Assembly: GCF_013307245.1 (NCBI RefSeq)
Contig: NZ_CP028941.1
Location: forward strand, 1,736,001-1,800,000
Reading direction: 5' to 3'
DNA from: Polynucleobacter antarcticus
GTDB lineage: Bacteria > Pseudomonadota > Gammaproteobacteria > Burkholderiales > Burkholderiaceae
Length of the DNA stretch: 64,000 nucleotides
Made by a program: the position numbers and the translations under genes
Part shown: one piece after another, positions 54,156-64,000 of the stretch
How positions within the stretch are numbered: the stretch's first letter is position 1
How the letters are laid out: each line of letters opens with the position of its first letter
The notes under the pieces: generated by a model
What the model saw: only the letters and a program-made list of their open reading frames with translations
Told to the model about the DNA's origin: nothing
Databases searched by the model: none

Positions 54156-54986
54156 ATGACTCCGCTCATTACTGCCAACCAGTTAGAAGAAATTATCAAT
54201 AGTGGCGAAAACGTCTTAATCTGTGATTGCCGTTTTGATCTGGTAGATCCACAAGCAGGTAAAAAATCTTATTTAGAGGGTCATATTCCGGGTGCGATCT
54301 ATGTGGACCTCGATCATGATTTATCAGGTGATGCGACCGGTCAAAATGGTCGTCACCCCCTCCCATCACCAGAGGCTTGGGCGCTCACCAAAACCCGTTT
54401 AGGAATGGATTCTCAAACCTTAGTAGTCGCTTATGACAATCAAGGTTCGGTCTATGCTAGCCGCCTATGGTGGATGCTAAAAGCGACTGGGCACGCAAAA
54501 GTGCAAGTACTAGATGGCGGGCTCGATGCCTGGAATGGCCCGATTGGTAATCTGCCACGCCAAGCAAGCCCTGCCAATACGCCTGTGCCAGCCATGCCCT
54601 ATTTTGGCCTCGTGTTGGTGGATGAGGTACTTGCTAATTTAGAGAGTAAAAAATATATCGTGGTGGATGCCCGCGCAAGCGATCGCTTTCAGGGGCAGAA
54701 TGAAACTTTAGATCCCGTCGGTGGCCATATACCTGGTGCGATCAACTACTGCTTTAGAGAAAATTTATCTCGCAAGAGTTTCAAGGCGCGCGAGCAACTG
54801 TATCAAGACTTTGTTGCCTTACTCGGCTCTGTTAAAGCTTCTGAGGTCATTCATCAATGCGGCTCTGGAGTCACCGCTTGCCACAACATGTTAGCGATGG
54901 AAGTGGCAGGGCTAACGGGCTCACGTTTGTATGCTGGCAGTTGGAGTGAATGGTGTGCCGACCCTAGTCGGCCTGTTGCACTCTAG
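54156..54986 (+). CDS. sseA: 3-mercaptopyruvate/thiosulfate sulfurtransferase
   Basis: 276 residues with two rhodanese domains. The first (CDCRFDLVDPQAG, GHIPGAIYVDLDHDL) is inactive, and the second has the active-site loop CGSGVTAC with catalytic Cys near residue 238. CGSGxTA loops favour 3-mercaptopyruvate as donor. It overlaps the convergent ZIP transporter gene by 4 bp. Confidence 0.9.
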   Translation: MTPLITANQLEEIINSGENVLICDCRFDLVDPQAGKKSYLEGHIPGAIYVDLDHDLSGDATGQNGRHPLPSPEAWALTKTRLGMDSQTLVVAYDNQGSVYASRLWWMLKATGHAKVQVLDGGLDAWNGPIGNLPRQASPANTPVPAMPYFGLVLVDEVLANLESKKYIVVDARASDRFQGQNETLDPVGGHIPGAINYCFRENLSRKSFKAREQLYQDFVALLGSVKASEVIHQCGSGVTACHNMLAMEVAGLTGSRLYAGSWSEWCADPSRPVAL

Positions 54987-55756
54987 TGCAATAAGGACAG
55001 CAAAATAATCAGGCCTACCCCGCAAGCGATCAGCAAGGTTTGACGCAAAGACTCGGCCCAATGGGGGCGACGATGCATTTGGGGGATGAGGTCACTTACG
55101 GCAATGTAGATAAAGCTGCTAGACGCAATCACTAATAAGTAAGGCATTGCACTGTGCGCTTGTTCTAAAAAGAAATACGCCAGCACTCCACCAAGCACCG
55201 CAGACAATCCACAAATCAGGTTGTAAATTAAGGCCCGCGTGCGTGTAAAGCCTGCGTTCAAGAGCACAATAAAATCACCAATCTCTTGAGGGATTTCATG
55301 GGCAATGATGGCAATCGCCGTAAAGATGCCTACTTGAAAATCCACCATAAAAGCAGCTGCAATTAAAATACCATCGACAAAATTATGGAGGCCATCGCCT
55401 ACTAAGATCATCCAACCGCTGCGGCCAGCGACTTCCGCATCATGGCCATGGTGATGATCGTGACCATCTCCTTCGTGATGATGACTGTGACGTAATAAAG
55501 CAATTTTTTCAAGTAAGAAAAAACCTAGAAGGCCAGCAAGCAAAGTAGCGAAGAGTAATTGTGGATTAGCGCCTTCCATCGTGAATGCTTCAGGCAAGGA
55601 ATGCAGCAAAGCGGTAGCCAACAAAATACCGACAGATACGCTCACCATGTTGTGAACCATCTTCGACAAAAAGGCCACGGAAAAGCTGGCAGCTACTAAA
55701 ACACTAGTAGTGCCCGCTAATGCCGTTACCAACACGATATTTTGTAGTGCTGACAT
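54983..55756 (-). CDS. ZIP-family metal transporter
   Basis: 257 residues with eight predicted membrane helices, a histidine-rich cytoplasmic loop (RHSHHHEGDGHDHHHGHD) and the family metal motifs HNFVDGILIAAAF and IIAHEIPQEIGDFIVLL. It should import zinc or iron into the cytoplasm. It is 5 bp from the dienelactone hydrolase gene on the same strand. Confidence 0.92.
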   Translation of the reverse strand: MSALQNIVLVTALAGTTSVLVAASFSVAFLSKMVHNMVSVSVGILLATALLHSLPEAFTMEGANPQLLFATLLAGLLGFFLLEKIALLRHSHHHEGDGHDHHHGHDAEVAGRSGWMILVGDGLHNFVDGILIAAAFMVDFQVGIFTAIAIIAHEIPQEIGDFIVLLNAGFTRTRALIYNLICGLSAVLGGVLAYFFLEQAHSAMPYLLVIASSSFIYIAVSDLIPQMHRRPHWAESLRQTLLIACGVGLIILLSLLH

Positions 55757-55761
55757 ATAAA

Positions 55762-56658
55762 TTACGCTACTCCGTTTTGCTTAAACCAAGCAAGGCATTT
55801 TGCCCAACCATCTTTAGCAGGGCCTTCACGATACGTCGCGCGGTAGTCCGCATGAAAAGCATGGGGAGCCTCTGGATACACTTCAAAACGAGATGCCTTA
55901 GCTGCAGTATTTTTAGGAGCTGCTTTTGCCAGCGCCTCACGCATTTGCTCGACACTCTCTAAAGAAATACCGGTATCGGCCGCACCATATAAACCTAATA
56001 CAGGGGCCTTGAGATCAGCAGCAATATCTACGGGGTGACGTGGGCTATTTTCTGTTTTCTCACCAATGACGCGACCATACCAAGCAACACCTGCACGCAC
56101 CTGCGGCAGAGTCGATGCCAACCAAGTAATGCGACCACCCCAACAAAATCCAGTAACGCCCACCTTTTTTAGATCGCCGCCATTTTTACCAGCCCATACG
56201 AGCGCTGCTTGCAGATCATTTAAGACTTGCGCATCGGGAGTCTTAGCAACGATATTGCTTTGGATTTCTGCGACAGTTCCAAAGGTATTTGGATCACCAG
56301 CACGCATAAAGAATTCAGGGGCGATAGCTAAATATCCTAATTTGGCGAACCGTCTAGTGACATCAGCAATGTACTCATGCACACCAAAGATTTCACTAGC
56401 CACAATCACTATCGGCAAAGGCCCTTTAGACTGCTCCGGACGAGAAACATAGGCCGGCATCTGAAAGCTACCTACAGGAATCATCTGCTCAGCCGCTTTT
56501 ATGCCAGCAAAGTCAGTGACGATCGCTGCAGCCATCACCGGCTGTGAAGCAGGCGCAAAACCAATACCTAGCGTAGTGGCGGTGACTGCTGAGGCCTTCA
56601 TAAAGCCTCTTCTATCACTAGAAGCCGGCTTTAAATCTATATTTTTTTTGATTGTCAT
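55762..56658 (-). CDS. Tat-exported dienelactone hydrolase family protein
   Basis: About 298 residues. The N-terminus has a Tat signal (SSDRRGFMKASAVTATTLGI). The hydrolase domain has EIFGVHEYIADVTRR, the nucleophile elbow GFCWGGR (cysteine nucleophile, as in dienelactone hydrolase) and HAFHADYR with the catalytic histidine. AAGGAG lies before the ATG at 56,658; the apparent start at 56,676 is a GTG. Substrate unknown. Confidence 0.88.
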   Translation of the reverse strand: MTIKKNIDLKPASSDRRGFMKASAVTATTLGIGFAPASQPVMAAAIVTDFAGIKAAEQMIPVGSFQMPAYVSRPEQSKGPLPIVIVASEIFGVHEYIADVTRRFAKLGYLAIAPEFFMRAGDPNTFGTVAEIQSNIVAKTPDAQVLNDLQAALVWAGKNGGDLKKVGVTGFCWGGRITWLASTLPQVRAGVAWYGRVIGEKTENSPRHPVDIAADLKAPVLGLYGAADTGISLESVEQMREALAKAAPKNTAAKASRFEVYPEAPHAFHADYRATYREGPAKDGWAKCLAWFKQNGVA

Positions 56659-56693
56659 GTTTTCAGTCTCCTTCACTTATATCTATGAATGAA

Positions 56694-59543
56694 TTAATGT
56701 GCTTCTTCCCAATTATCGCCAATCCCAATACCAACTACTAAAGGAACCTTCAGATCCGCTACTTTACACATCAGATCAGGCAACTTGGCCTGCAATAGCG
56801 CCAATTCATCCAAAGGTACATCAAATACCAACTCATCATGGACCTGCAAGAGCATACGGGTCTTTAATTGCTCCTTTTCCAACCAGTTCTCCACTGCCAC
56901 CATAGCCAATTTAATCAGATCTGCGGCAGTGCCTTGCATGGGTGCATTAATCGCTGCGCGCTCAGCACCTTGACGACGAGGGCCATTAGAGCCTTTAATC
57001 TCCGGCAACCATAAACGCCTACCAAAGACGGTCTCCACATAACCATTTTCTCTTGCCTCTAGACGAGTTCGCTCCATATATTGGGCTACTCCTGGGTAGC
57101 GATCAAAGTATTTAGTGATATAGCTTTGGGCTGCAGAGCGCTCAATTCCCAGATTGCCTGCTAAGCCAAAGGCACTCATGCCGTAAATTAAACCAAAGTT
57201 GATCACCTTGGCATAGCGACGCTGCTCTGAATTCACAGCATCTAATGGCACCCCAAAAATCTCTGCTGCAGTAGCTTGGTGCACGTCCTTCCCTGCAGCA
57301 AATGCTGCTAGCAAATTTTCATCTTCAGCGATGTGCGCCATGATGCGCAATTCAATTTGAGAATAGTCGGCTGATAACAACTTACAACCCTCTGCCGGAA
57401 TAAAGGCTTCACGAATACGACGACCTTCTTCTGTGCGTACGGGAATATTTTGTAAGTTGGGCTCACTCGACGCTAAGCGCCCTGTAACTGCGGTAGCCTG
57501 AGAAAAGTTGGTGTGTACGCGCCCTGTTTTAGGATCGGCCATGCGTGGCAACTTCTCAATATAGGTTGACATTAATTTAGCCAGACTGCGGTAATCCAAA
57601 ATACGGGCGGGCAAGGGATAGTCTTCGGCTAACTTTTGCAATACTTCCTCATCCGTTGATGGCGCACCAGAGGGCGTCTTTTTAATTACTGGAAGTTCTA
57701 GTTGTCCGAATAAAATTTCAGCAATCTGCTTGGGTGATTGGATATTAAAAGGTTGTCCCGCTAGCTGATGAATTTCTCCCTCTAAAGAGAGTAGCCGCTT
57801 GCCCACTTCCTGCCCTTGGCGAGAGAGTAAGGCTGAATCAATCCGAATACCATTGCGCTCCATGATGCCCAAGACCCGCATGGCGGGCATCTCAATCTTT
57901 TCATATACGTACAACAGACCAGGGCTTTCCTGAATCTGTGGCCATAAAGCTAAATGCAAACGCAACGTAATGTCAGCATCCTCAGCGGCATAGTCTGTGG
58001 CTATTTTGAGATCGACTTGATCAAAGCCAATTTGGTGAACCCCTTTACCGCAGACCTCTTCATACCGAATCGTTTTTATGCCCAGATGCCGATCGGCCAA
58101 GCTGTCCATATTGTGTGGCATATGGGATTCAAGCACATAGGATTCAAGCAAGGTATCAAAAGCAATGCCCTGCAAGGTAATGCCGTAGTTTGCAAAAATA
58201 TGGGCATCGTACTTGAGGTGCTGCCCTACTTTATGGTTCGTGGTGCTTTCTAACCAAGGCTTCAGGCGGGCTAAAACTAGCTCACGACCCAGCTGCGTCT
58301 CTCCATTGCGATGTGCTACAGGAATGTAACAAGCATCGCCAGGCGCAACACATAGCGAGATACCTACCAGCTCTGCAGCAAGTGCATCTAAACCTGTCGT
58401 TTCAGTATCTACTGCAGTCAGTGCTACGCCCTCGATCTTTTTGATCCAACGCTCCAAGGCAGCTTCATCAACAACACACTCATAGTGTTTTGAAATCGCG
58501 CTTTGTAAATCAGTCGTTGCTTGAGATAAAGCAGTGGTTGGTGATGTGGCTACTGCACCCCATTTTTTACTAGTTGTATTGTTACCTGCAACGCTTGCAG
58601 GTTGAAGTGGACTCCCCGCCAAATCAAAACCACTGCTATATTCCTCACTAGCAGTTTCAGCAGATACAGCAGGTCTTCCCAATTGCTTTTCTACATCTCG
58701 CAACCAAGTCTTAAATGCATAACGTTCAAATAACTCTCGCAATAGCGGTGCATCTTCAGGCTTGGCATGCAGATCGTCTAAGCCTGGTAAGTGTGGCGAT
58801 AAATCACAATCGGTTTTAACCGTAATGAGTTGGCGGGCTTTGGGTAGCCACTCCAAACTATTGCGCAAGTTCTCGCCAACAACACCCTTCACTTGATCGG
58901 CATTAGCCATCAATTGATCTAAGTCGCCGAATTCTGCTAACCATTTGTTGGCTGTTTTTGGTCCAGCCTTCGGGACACCAGGAACGTTATCCACGGCATC
59001 ACCAATAATTGATAGGTAATCTACGATTCGCTCTGGTGGCACACCAAACTTCGCAATCACGCCTTCGATGTCGAGCTTTTCATCAGTCATCGTATTGATT
59101 AAGGTAACGGAAGGATTGACTAATTGCGCGAGATCTTTATCGCCAGTAGAAATAATGGTTTCCCATCCTGCCTGGGTTGCTTGGCAAGCTAAGGTGCCAA
59201 TCACATCATCTGCTTCGACACCGGACACCATCAACACAGGCCAACCCAGAGCTTTGACCATCGCATGAATGGGTTCAATCTGCTTCACTAAATCTTCTGG
59301 CATGGGCGAGCGATGGGCTTTGTAGTCAGGGTACATTTCGTCGCGGAAGGTCTTACCCTTGGCATCAAAAACACAAGCGATATGGTCAGCCTGAATATCC
59401 GATCTAGCCCGGCGCATCATATTGACCACCCCGTAAATTGCCCCAGTTGGGTCGCCCGCCCCATTTCGGAGGTCTGGCATGGCATGAAAGGCGCGGTAGA
59501 GGTAGCTAGAGCCGTCTACCAACAAGAGTCTATGTTTAGTCAT
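56694..59543 (-). CDS. polA: DNA polymerase I
   Basis: About 949 residues with three domains: 5'-3' exonuclease (LLLVDGSSYLYRAFHAMPDL, GVEADDVIGTLA), 3'-5' exonuclease (AVDTETTGLDAL with the DxE pair retained) and polymerase (RRIREAFIPAEG, LLSADYSQIELRIMAHIAED, QVHDELVFDVP). It fills gaps and removes Okazaki primers. The start at 59,543 (MTKHRLLLVDGS) is the family start; an upstream ATG at 59,558 adds five residues. Confidence 0.97.
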   Translation of the reverse strand: MTKHRLLLVDGSSYLYRAFHAMPDLRNGAGDPTGAIYGVVNMMRRARSDIQADHIACVFDAKGKTFRDEMYPDYKAHRSPMPEDLVKQIEPIHAMVKALGWPVLMVSGVEADDVIGTLACQATQAGWETIISTGDKDLAQLVNPSVTLINTMTDEKLDIEGVIAKFGVPPERIVDYLSIIGDAVDNVPGVPKAGPKTANKWLAEFGDLDQLMANADQVKGVVGENLRNSLEWLPKARQLITVKTDCDLSPHLPGLDDLHAKPEDAPLLRELFERYAFKTWLRDVEKQLGRPAVSAETASEEYSSGFDLAGSPLQPASVAGNNTTSKKWGAVATSPTTALSQATTDLQSAISKHYECVVDEAALERWIKKIEGVALTAVDTETTGLDALAAELVGISLCVAPGDACYIPVAHRNGETQLGRELVLARLKPWLESTTNHKVGQHLKYDAHIFANYGITLQGIAFDTLLESYVLESHMPHNMDSLADRHLGIKTIRYEEVCGKGVHQIGFDQVDLKIATDYAAEDADITLRLHLALWPQIQESPGLLYVYEKIEMPAMRVLGIMERNGIRIDSALLSRQGQEVGKRLLSLEGEIHQLAGQPFNIQSPKQIAEILFGQLELPVIKKTPSGAPSTDEEVLQKLAEDYPLPARILDYRSLAKLMSTYIEKLPRMADPKTGRVHTNFSQATAVTGRLASSEPNLQNIPVRTEEGRRIREAFIPAEGCKLLSADYSQIELRIMAHIAEDENLLAAFAAGKDVHQATAAEIFGVPLDAVNSEQRRYAKVINFGLIYGMSAFGLAGNLGIERSAAQSYITKYFDRYPGVAQYMERTRLEARENGYVETVFGRRLWLPEIKGSNGPRRQGAERAAINAPMQGTAADLIKLAMVAVENWLEKEQLKTRMLLQVHDELVFDVPLDELALLQAKLPDLMCKVADLKVPLVVGIGIGDNWEEAH

Positions 59544-59623
59544 ACCGCAATCGTACAATCTAGTTGCTAACTGCCTACAGATCCGGTGTAAATCTCCCTA
59601 AAATGGGTACTTAAAGGTGAAAA

Positions 59624-60031
59624 ATGATGCATGCTCTAACTAACGTAATCCACTCCTCAATGAACCATACCCTTGTTTTTATGAGCTTTTTTATGGCTTT
59701 TGCGGCTTTTGGGCTCCATTCTGCCCAAGCACAGAGTAATTCTCAGGCTCTGAGCCCAGCCGAGTTACAACGCATCAATAAGCAGCCACTTTCTCCGCCC
59801 GTGAGCGCTTCCCAAGAAACCAATGCCCCGGAAGCGCGCAAACCGAGCTTTCAGCATAAAGAAGCGACTGGCACTGAAATTACTGAATACAAAGATGCCA
59901 ATGGGCCCACTCAGGTGGATGTCAAAACCCGCTTCACTACTTATGAAATGGCGCCCCCTGCTACTGTGATGCCTGGGCCTCCGAAAGAAACGGATCTCAT
60001 CAGCGTTCCCAGCATCAAATTGCCTTTTTGA
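59624..60031 (+). CDS. Exported small protein resembling DUF2782
   Basis: 135 residues with a signal peptide (hydrophobic stretch about 17-36, cut after HSAQA) and a proline-rich linker, then TEITEYKDANGPTQVDVKTR. The TEITEY-x-basic-x-V pattern is like the DUF2782 proteins found next to polA in other proteobacteria. Function unknown. Divergent from polA and upstream of thrB. Confidence 0.7.
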   Translation: MMHALTNVIHSSMNHTLVFMSFFMAFAAFGLHSAQAQSNSQALSPAELQRINKQPLSPPVSASQETNAPEARKPSFQHKEATGTEITEYKDANGPTQVDVKTRFTTYEMAPPATVMPGPPKETDLISVPSIKLPF

Positions 60032-60072
60032 GTACAGTCATCGATTTAGAACTTCTCATTCCTTAAATAGTT

Positions 60073-61056
60073 ATGGCTGTGTTTACCCCCATTGCGTTAA
60101 GCGATATTTCAGAATGGATCGCTCGTGATTTTGAGATTGGCACAGCTATTGATATCCGCGGTATTCATGGTGGCATTGAAAATTCGAATTTCTTCTTAGA
60201 TACCGAGCGAGATGGTCAGAAACAAGAATATGTTTTAACTATTTTTGAAAGACTCTCTGCAGAACAATTGCCTTTCTACTTGGAGATCATGCGTCATTTG
60301 GCTAATAAAGGCATTCCTGTACCCAAGCCTCTTGCTAACCATGCGGGTGCCATTCTGTTTTCTCTTAAAGGCAAACCGGCAGCGATTGTCAGTAAGCTGC
60401 CTGGCCTATCGAGGCTAGCACCAGAAGAGTATCACTGTGAACTAGTAGGTAAGATGCTCGCAAAGATGCATTTGGCAGGCGCTGATTTTCAACATACCCA
60501 AGCAAATTTACGCAGCTTACCCTGGTGGCAAAAAACGGTCCCTCAAGTACTTCCGCACCTTAACACCGCGCAGCAAGGATTACTGCGTGACGAACTGGCT
60601 ACCCAAGCGGATTTTTTCGCATCAGCGGACTATTCCGCACTCCCTGAAGGCGCGAGTCATTGCGACCTCTTTAGAGATAACGTCCTCTTTGACCCAAAAG
60701 GTTCAAGCGCTTCGGATACCCAGCAAGATCAGCTTGGTGGCTTCTTTGACTTTTATTTTGCAGGCACGGATAAATGGCTATTTGATCTAGCAGTGACTGC
60801 AAACGATTGGTGTCTCGCAGAGAACAAACAGGATTTAGATCCTGGTCGCTTAAGATCATTGCTAGATGCCTATCAAGCGATACGCCCACTGACCAAGGAA
60901 GAGCAAGCGAGTTGGTCATTGATGCTGAGGGCAGCAGCGCTGCGCTTTTGGATTTCTCGTTTGTGGGATTTTTATTTACCACGTAATGCCCATATGCTGA
61001 CACCCCATAACCCGCAACATTTTGAAAATATCCTTTTGAGCCGCAAAAAAATATGA
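60073..61056 (+). CDS. thrB: Homoserine kinase (ThrB, APH-like type)
   Basis: 327 residues of the aminoglycoside-phosphotransferase-like homoserine kinase: [23 protein letters not shown], the catalytic loop [12 protein letters not shown] and [19 protein letters not shown]. It phosphorylates homoserine for threonine synthesis. Its stop overlaps the start of the next gene (ATGA). Confidence 0.93.
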   Translation: MAVFTPIALSDISEWIARDFEIGTAIDIRGIHGGIENSNFFLDTERDGQKQEYVLTIFERLSAEQLPFYLEIMRHLANKGIPVPKPLANHAGAILFSLKGKPAAIVSKLPGLSRLAPEEYHCELVGKMLAKMHLAGADFQHTQANLRSLPWWQKTVPQVLPHLNTAQQGLLRDELATQADFFASADYSALPEGASHCDLFRDNVLFDPKGSSASDTQQDQLGGFFDFYFAGTDKWLFDLAVTANDWCLAENKQDLDPGRLRSLLDAYQAIRPLTKEEQASWSLMLRAAALRFWISRLWDFYLPRNAHMLTPHNPQHFENILLSRKKI

Positions 61057-61835
61057 ACCTCAATACTGTTTCCCCTAAAGAAGCGCATACCTGGATCCGT
61101 CAAGGCATTTGGCTATTTAAGCAAAATCCTTTAGGCTTTTTGATGTTGATATTTATGTATATCTTCATAGCGCAATTAGCAGTGCTCATTCCTTTTATTG
61201 GCGTGTTGGCCGTACTAGTACTCACGCCTACCCTCTCCGTTGGATTTATGACTGCCTGCCGTCTCGCTATTTTGAAAGAGCGCATTCTGCCGACGGTCTA
61301 TTTAGCAGCACTAAAATCAACGCCACTCGTCCGTAAGCGTATTTTGCAATTAGGCTTAGTGTATGCAGCGCTCGTGATGATTCTGAGTTTTATCTTGAGC
61401 ATGCTGGTCGATTTTGAATTACTTCTACCGCTCTTAATGAGTGATAAGGTCACAACGCCTGAAATGATTCAAGAAATTTATCTACTGCTCTTTTATGGCG
61501 GCTTGTTTTATGTACCTATAGCCATGTTGATGTGGTTCTCGCCTGTGCTGGTTGCCTGGGAAAATATGCCGATTCCGCAAGCCCTCTTCTCTAGTTGCAT
61601 TGCCTGCTGGAGAAATCGTGGGGCATTCTTTTTGTATCTTGCTATTTGGGGTGCTGTTTTAGTGGGTATTCCGCTGACTATTGGTTTGGTTTTTGATGTC
61701 TTTGGTTTAAGCCAAGTGGCTACCTTCATCGTTGCCCCTCTTTCGATGGCTGGACTCACCGTCATGCACTGCTCTTTCTTTGCCACCTGGAAAGCATGCT
61801 TTGCCGATCAAGAATCCGCTGAACTGATTGCCTAA
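61053..61835 (+). CDS. BPSS1780-like membrane protein
   Basis: 260 residues with five to six membrane helices, starting [20 protein letters not shown] and [20 protein letters not shown]. It resembles the BPSS1780 family of Burkholderiales membrane proteins; function unknown. It is translationally coupled to thrB through an ATGA overlap. Confidence 0.8.
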   Translation: MNLNTVSPKEAHTWIRQGIWLFKQNPLGFLMLIFMYIFIAQLAVLIPFIGVLAVLVLTPTLSVGFMTACRLAILKERILPTVYLAALKSTPLVRKRILQLGLVYAALVMILSFILSMLVDFELLLPLLMSDKVTTPEMIQEIYLLLFYGGLFYVPIAMLMWFSPVLVAWENMPIPQALFSSCIACWRNRGAFFLYLAIWGAVLVGIPLTIGLVFDVFGLSQVATFIVAPLSMAGLTVMHCSFFATWKACFADQESAELIA

Positions 61836-61853
61836 GCAGCTGCTCAAAAATAA

Positions 61854-64000
61854 TTAATCAATCGCAGCCAACTTAGCGATACTGAGCTGTAACCATTTCA
61901 CACCATGGCGCTTGAAGTTCACCTGAGCGCGCGCATCTGTGTCGTTGCCCTCTAAGCCTGTCACACGGCCTTCGCCAAACTTGGTATGAAAAACATTCTG
62001 CCCAATAGTGAAGGGGTACTGACCCCGTGGTGGTGACGCCATTCTTTTGACGGTGGTAGATGCTGAACCTACACGACCAATTTGCTTGGCGGGTTGCCTG
62101 TTCTCACTACCAGAATCAAAAAAATCATTCGACTCATAATCCCGTTGACGGGTATAACCATCTTGCCAAGTAGATCCTGTGCGACTGCTGCTACCGCTAC
62201 TACCGCCCCAACGCGCGTCTTTCACTTTGGGTGTCAACCACTTTAATGAATCCGCTGGTAGCTCTTCTAAAAAACGAGAAGGCATGTTGTAACGTACTTG
62301 GCCATGCAGCATGCGTGACTGGGTGTGCGAGAGATATAAACGCTCTTTAGCACGGGTGATAGCCACATACATCAGGCGGCGCTCTTCCTCCAAACCATTG
62401 TGCTCATTAATACTGTTCTCATGAGGAAATAAACCTTCCTCTAGGCCAGTAATAAATACTGCTGTGAACTCCAAACCTTTGGCTGAATGCACTGTCATTA
62501 ATTGCACTGCATCTTGCCCTGCTTGTGCTTGGTTATCGCCAGCCTCTAGGGAAGCGTGGGATAAGAAAGCAGCTAATGGCGACACCTCTACGACACCCGG
62601 TGCGTTTTCACCAGGCAACATGGCTGCAGCCGCATCCTGACCATAACCCTCTTCCGCAATAAAAGCCGTTGCTGCATTGATTAATTCTTGTAAGTTCTCT
62701 ACGCGGTCTTGTCCCTCGCGCTCTGAAAGATAGTGTTGTATCAAACCACTATTTTGAATCACAAACTCCACTGTTTCGGGTAAGGTGTTGTGACGGGTGG
62801 CTTCACGCATGTGATCTACTAAACGAACAAATCCGCTGAGAGCAGCCCCTGATTTACCCTCTAAGGTAGAGGCGGCTAGATACAAAGAGGATTGTTGATC
62901 TCTGGCTGCATCTTGCACAGATTCAATCGATCGCGCCCCGATACCCCGCGTAGGAAAATTCACCACCCGCGAGAAGGAAGTATCGTCGTTCGGGTTTTCT
63001 AAAAGACGGAGGTAGGCTAAAGCATGCTTAATCTCAGCACGCTCGAAGAAGCGCAAGCCACCATACACACGATAGGGAATAGCTGCCGAAAATAAGGCAT
63101 GTTCAATAATCCGGGATTGCGCATTACTTCTGTAAAGCAAGGCGATCTCCGTGCGTTTGATGCCGCTGTTCACTAGAGCTCTAATTTCATCAACTAGCCA
63201 AGCCGCTTCAGCATGATCACTTGGTGCATCGTAAATACGCACAGGCTCGCCATGACCCGCATCGGTACGAAGGTTTTTTCCTAGACGGTCGGTGTTATTA
63301 GAAATCAAGAAATTCGCGGTGTCGAGAATATGTCCGTGGGAGCGATAGTTTTGCTCTAACTTCACCATCATCGGATGGTATTGGTTTTCATAGAGGCGCA
63401 TATTCTCTACATCAGCACCACGGAAGGCATAAATACTTTGATCATCATCACCCACCGCAAAGACTGCACTACTGCCAGCACCGCTGACATTGATTTGACC
63501 GGCATCATGACCAGAGAGTAATTTGAGCCAAGCGTATTGCAAGGCATTGGTATCCTGAAACTCATCAATCAAAATGTGACGAAAGCGCTCTTGATAATGT
63601 GTGCGTATCGCTTCGCTATGTTTAAGTAATTCATAGCTTCGCAATAAGAGTTCAGCAAAGTCGACGACGCCTTCACGCTGACACTGTGCGTCATAAGCCT
63701 CATATAGCTGCGCCATCTTGGCTTGGAAGTCATCCCCCACGGAGAGCTCACGCGCCCGCTGGCCACGCTCTTTGGCATGGGCAATAAAGTATTGCAACTG
63801 CTTAGGAGGGTATTTCTCATCATCGACCTTTAAACCCTTTAAAAGACGCTTAATGGCAGATAGCTGATCTTGAGTGTCCAAAATCTGAAAGGTAGAGGGT
63901 AGGCCAGCCTCTTTATGGTGTGCCCGTAATAAACGGTTACAAAGACCATGAAAGGTGCCTATCCACATGCCCCGCGTATTGATCGGGAGCATAGCGCTCA
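61854..64000 (-). CDS. uvrD: UvrD/PcrA-type DNA helicase, N-terminus beyond the window
   Basis: The visible 715 residues begin before motif Ia/Ib (GTFHGLCNRLLR) and include LIDEFQDTN (Walker B), VFAVGDDDQSIYAFRGAD, LEQNYRSH, VQLMTVHSAKGLEF and EERRLMYVAITRAKERL. The Walker A segment lies past position 64,000, so the true start is not seen. The tail (HTKFGEGRVTGLEG) matches the UvrD/PcrA C-terminal motif. It acts in mismatch and excision repair. Confidence 0.92.
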   Translation of the reverse strand, partial: SAMLPINTRGMWIGTFHGLCNRLLRAHHKEAGLPSTFQILDTQDQLSAIKRLLKGLKVDDEKYPPKQLQYFIAHAKERGQRARELSVGDDFQAKMAQLYEAYDAQCQREGVVDFAELLLRSYELLKHSEAIRTHYQERFRHILIDEFQDTNALQYAWLKLLSGHDAGQINVSGAGSSAVFAVGDDDQSIYAFRGADVENMRLYENQYHPMMVKLEQNYRSHGHILDTANFLISNNTDRLGKNLRTDAGHGEPVRIYDAPSDHAEAAWLVDEIRALVNSGIKRTEIALLYRSNAQSRIIEHALFSAAIPYRVYGGLRFFERAEIKHALAYLRLLENPNDDTSFSRVVNFPTRGIGARSIESVQDAARDQQSSLYLAASTLEGKSGAALSGFVRLVDHMREATRHNTLPETVEFVIQNSGLIQHYLSEREGQDRVENLQELINAATAFIAEEGYGQDAAAAMLPGENAPGVVEVSPLAAFLSHASLEAGDNQAQAGQDAVQLMTVHSAKGLEFTAVFITGLEEGLFPHENSINEHNGLEEERRLMYVAITRAKERLYLSHTQSRMLHGQVRYNMPSRFLEELPADSLKWLTPKVKDARWGGSSGSSSRTGSTWQDGYTRQRDYESNDFFDSGSENRQPAKQIGRVGSASTTVKRMASPPRGQYPFTIGQNVFHTKFGEGRVTGLEGNDTDARAQVNFKRHGVKWLQLSIAKLAAID

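Overview
The window looks like a chromosome segment of a small-genome betaproteobacterium of the Burkholderiaceae. I infer Polynucleobacter or a close relative from the protein sequences and from the rpoD-dnaG-yqeY-rpsU-tsaD-dxs-ispA-xseB block, but I could not test the genus.

Layout. (1) 1-13,530 is mixed chromosome: the N-terminal part of a sulfite reductase gene (cysI), a LysR regulator, an aldolase/tautomerase/PsiE operon, a tandem glycine riboswitch controlling one 62-residue orphan protein, htpX, an epimerase, tspO with an IS3-family element 7 bp upstream of its start, a glutathione peroxidase, a group of very small membrane or charged ORFs, and an AT-rich stretch of unknown genes. (2) 13,531-42,190 is accessory DNA. 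It holds a signalling cluster (two HD-GYP proteins, a PhnD-like binding protein, a histidine kinase), infA/cspA, a catabolic operon (ABC importer of the taurine/sulfonate type, HisD-family dehydrogenase, SDR, zinc and iron alcohol dehydrogenases) with a LacI regulator and two matching palindromic operators, a second IS copy that is broken, a reductase, a peroxiredoxin, two transporters, a TctC binding protein and an enolase-superfamily enzyme. Fragments of a tRNA-Ile(CAU) gene and several families of intergenic repeats are scattered through it. (3) 42,258-64,000 is core genome: a MazE/PIN toxin-antitoxin pair, then rpoD, dnaG, yqeY, rpsU, tsaD, the isoprenoid genes dxs-ispA with xseB, a Rieske oxygenase, sulfurtransferase, ZIP transporter, dienelactone hydrolase, polA, thrB and the start of a uvrD-type helicase.

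The most interesting structure is at 41,629-42,186 and its satellites. A complete tRNA-Ile(CAU) gene is interrupted in its anticodon loop (CAT|AAT) by a 228-nt group I intron that closely resembles the known Azoarcus tRNA-Ile intron. Around it lie one extra 5' half (42,147-42,186), two intronless 3' halves (22,402-22,446 and 23,655-23,699) and one 3' half that still carries the last 52 nt of a different intron allele (39,266-39,357). The intronless fragments all end in the same 8-bp core, CTCATAAT, which looks like an integrase crossover site, and the intron splits exactly that core. I propose that intron-bearing tRNA genes are refractory to integration at this hot spot. No integrase gene is visible, so this remains a hypothesis.
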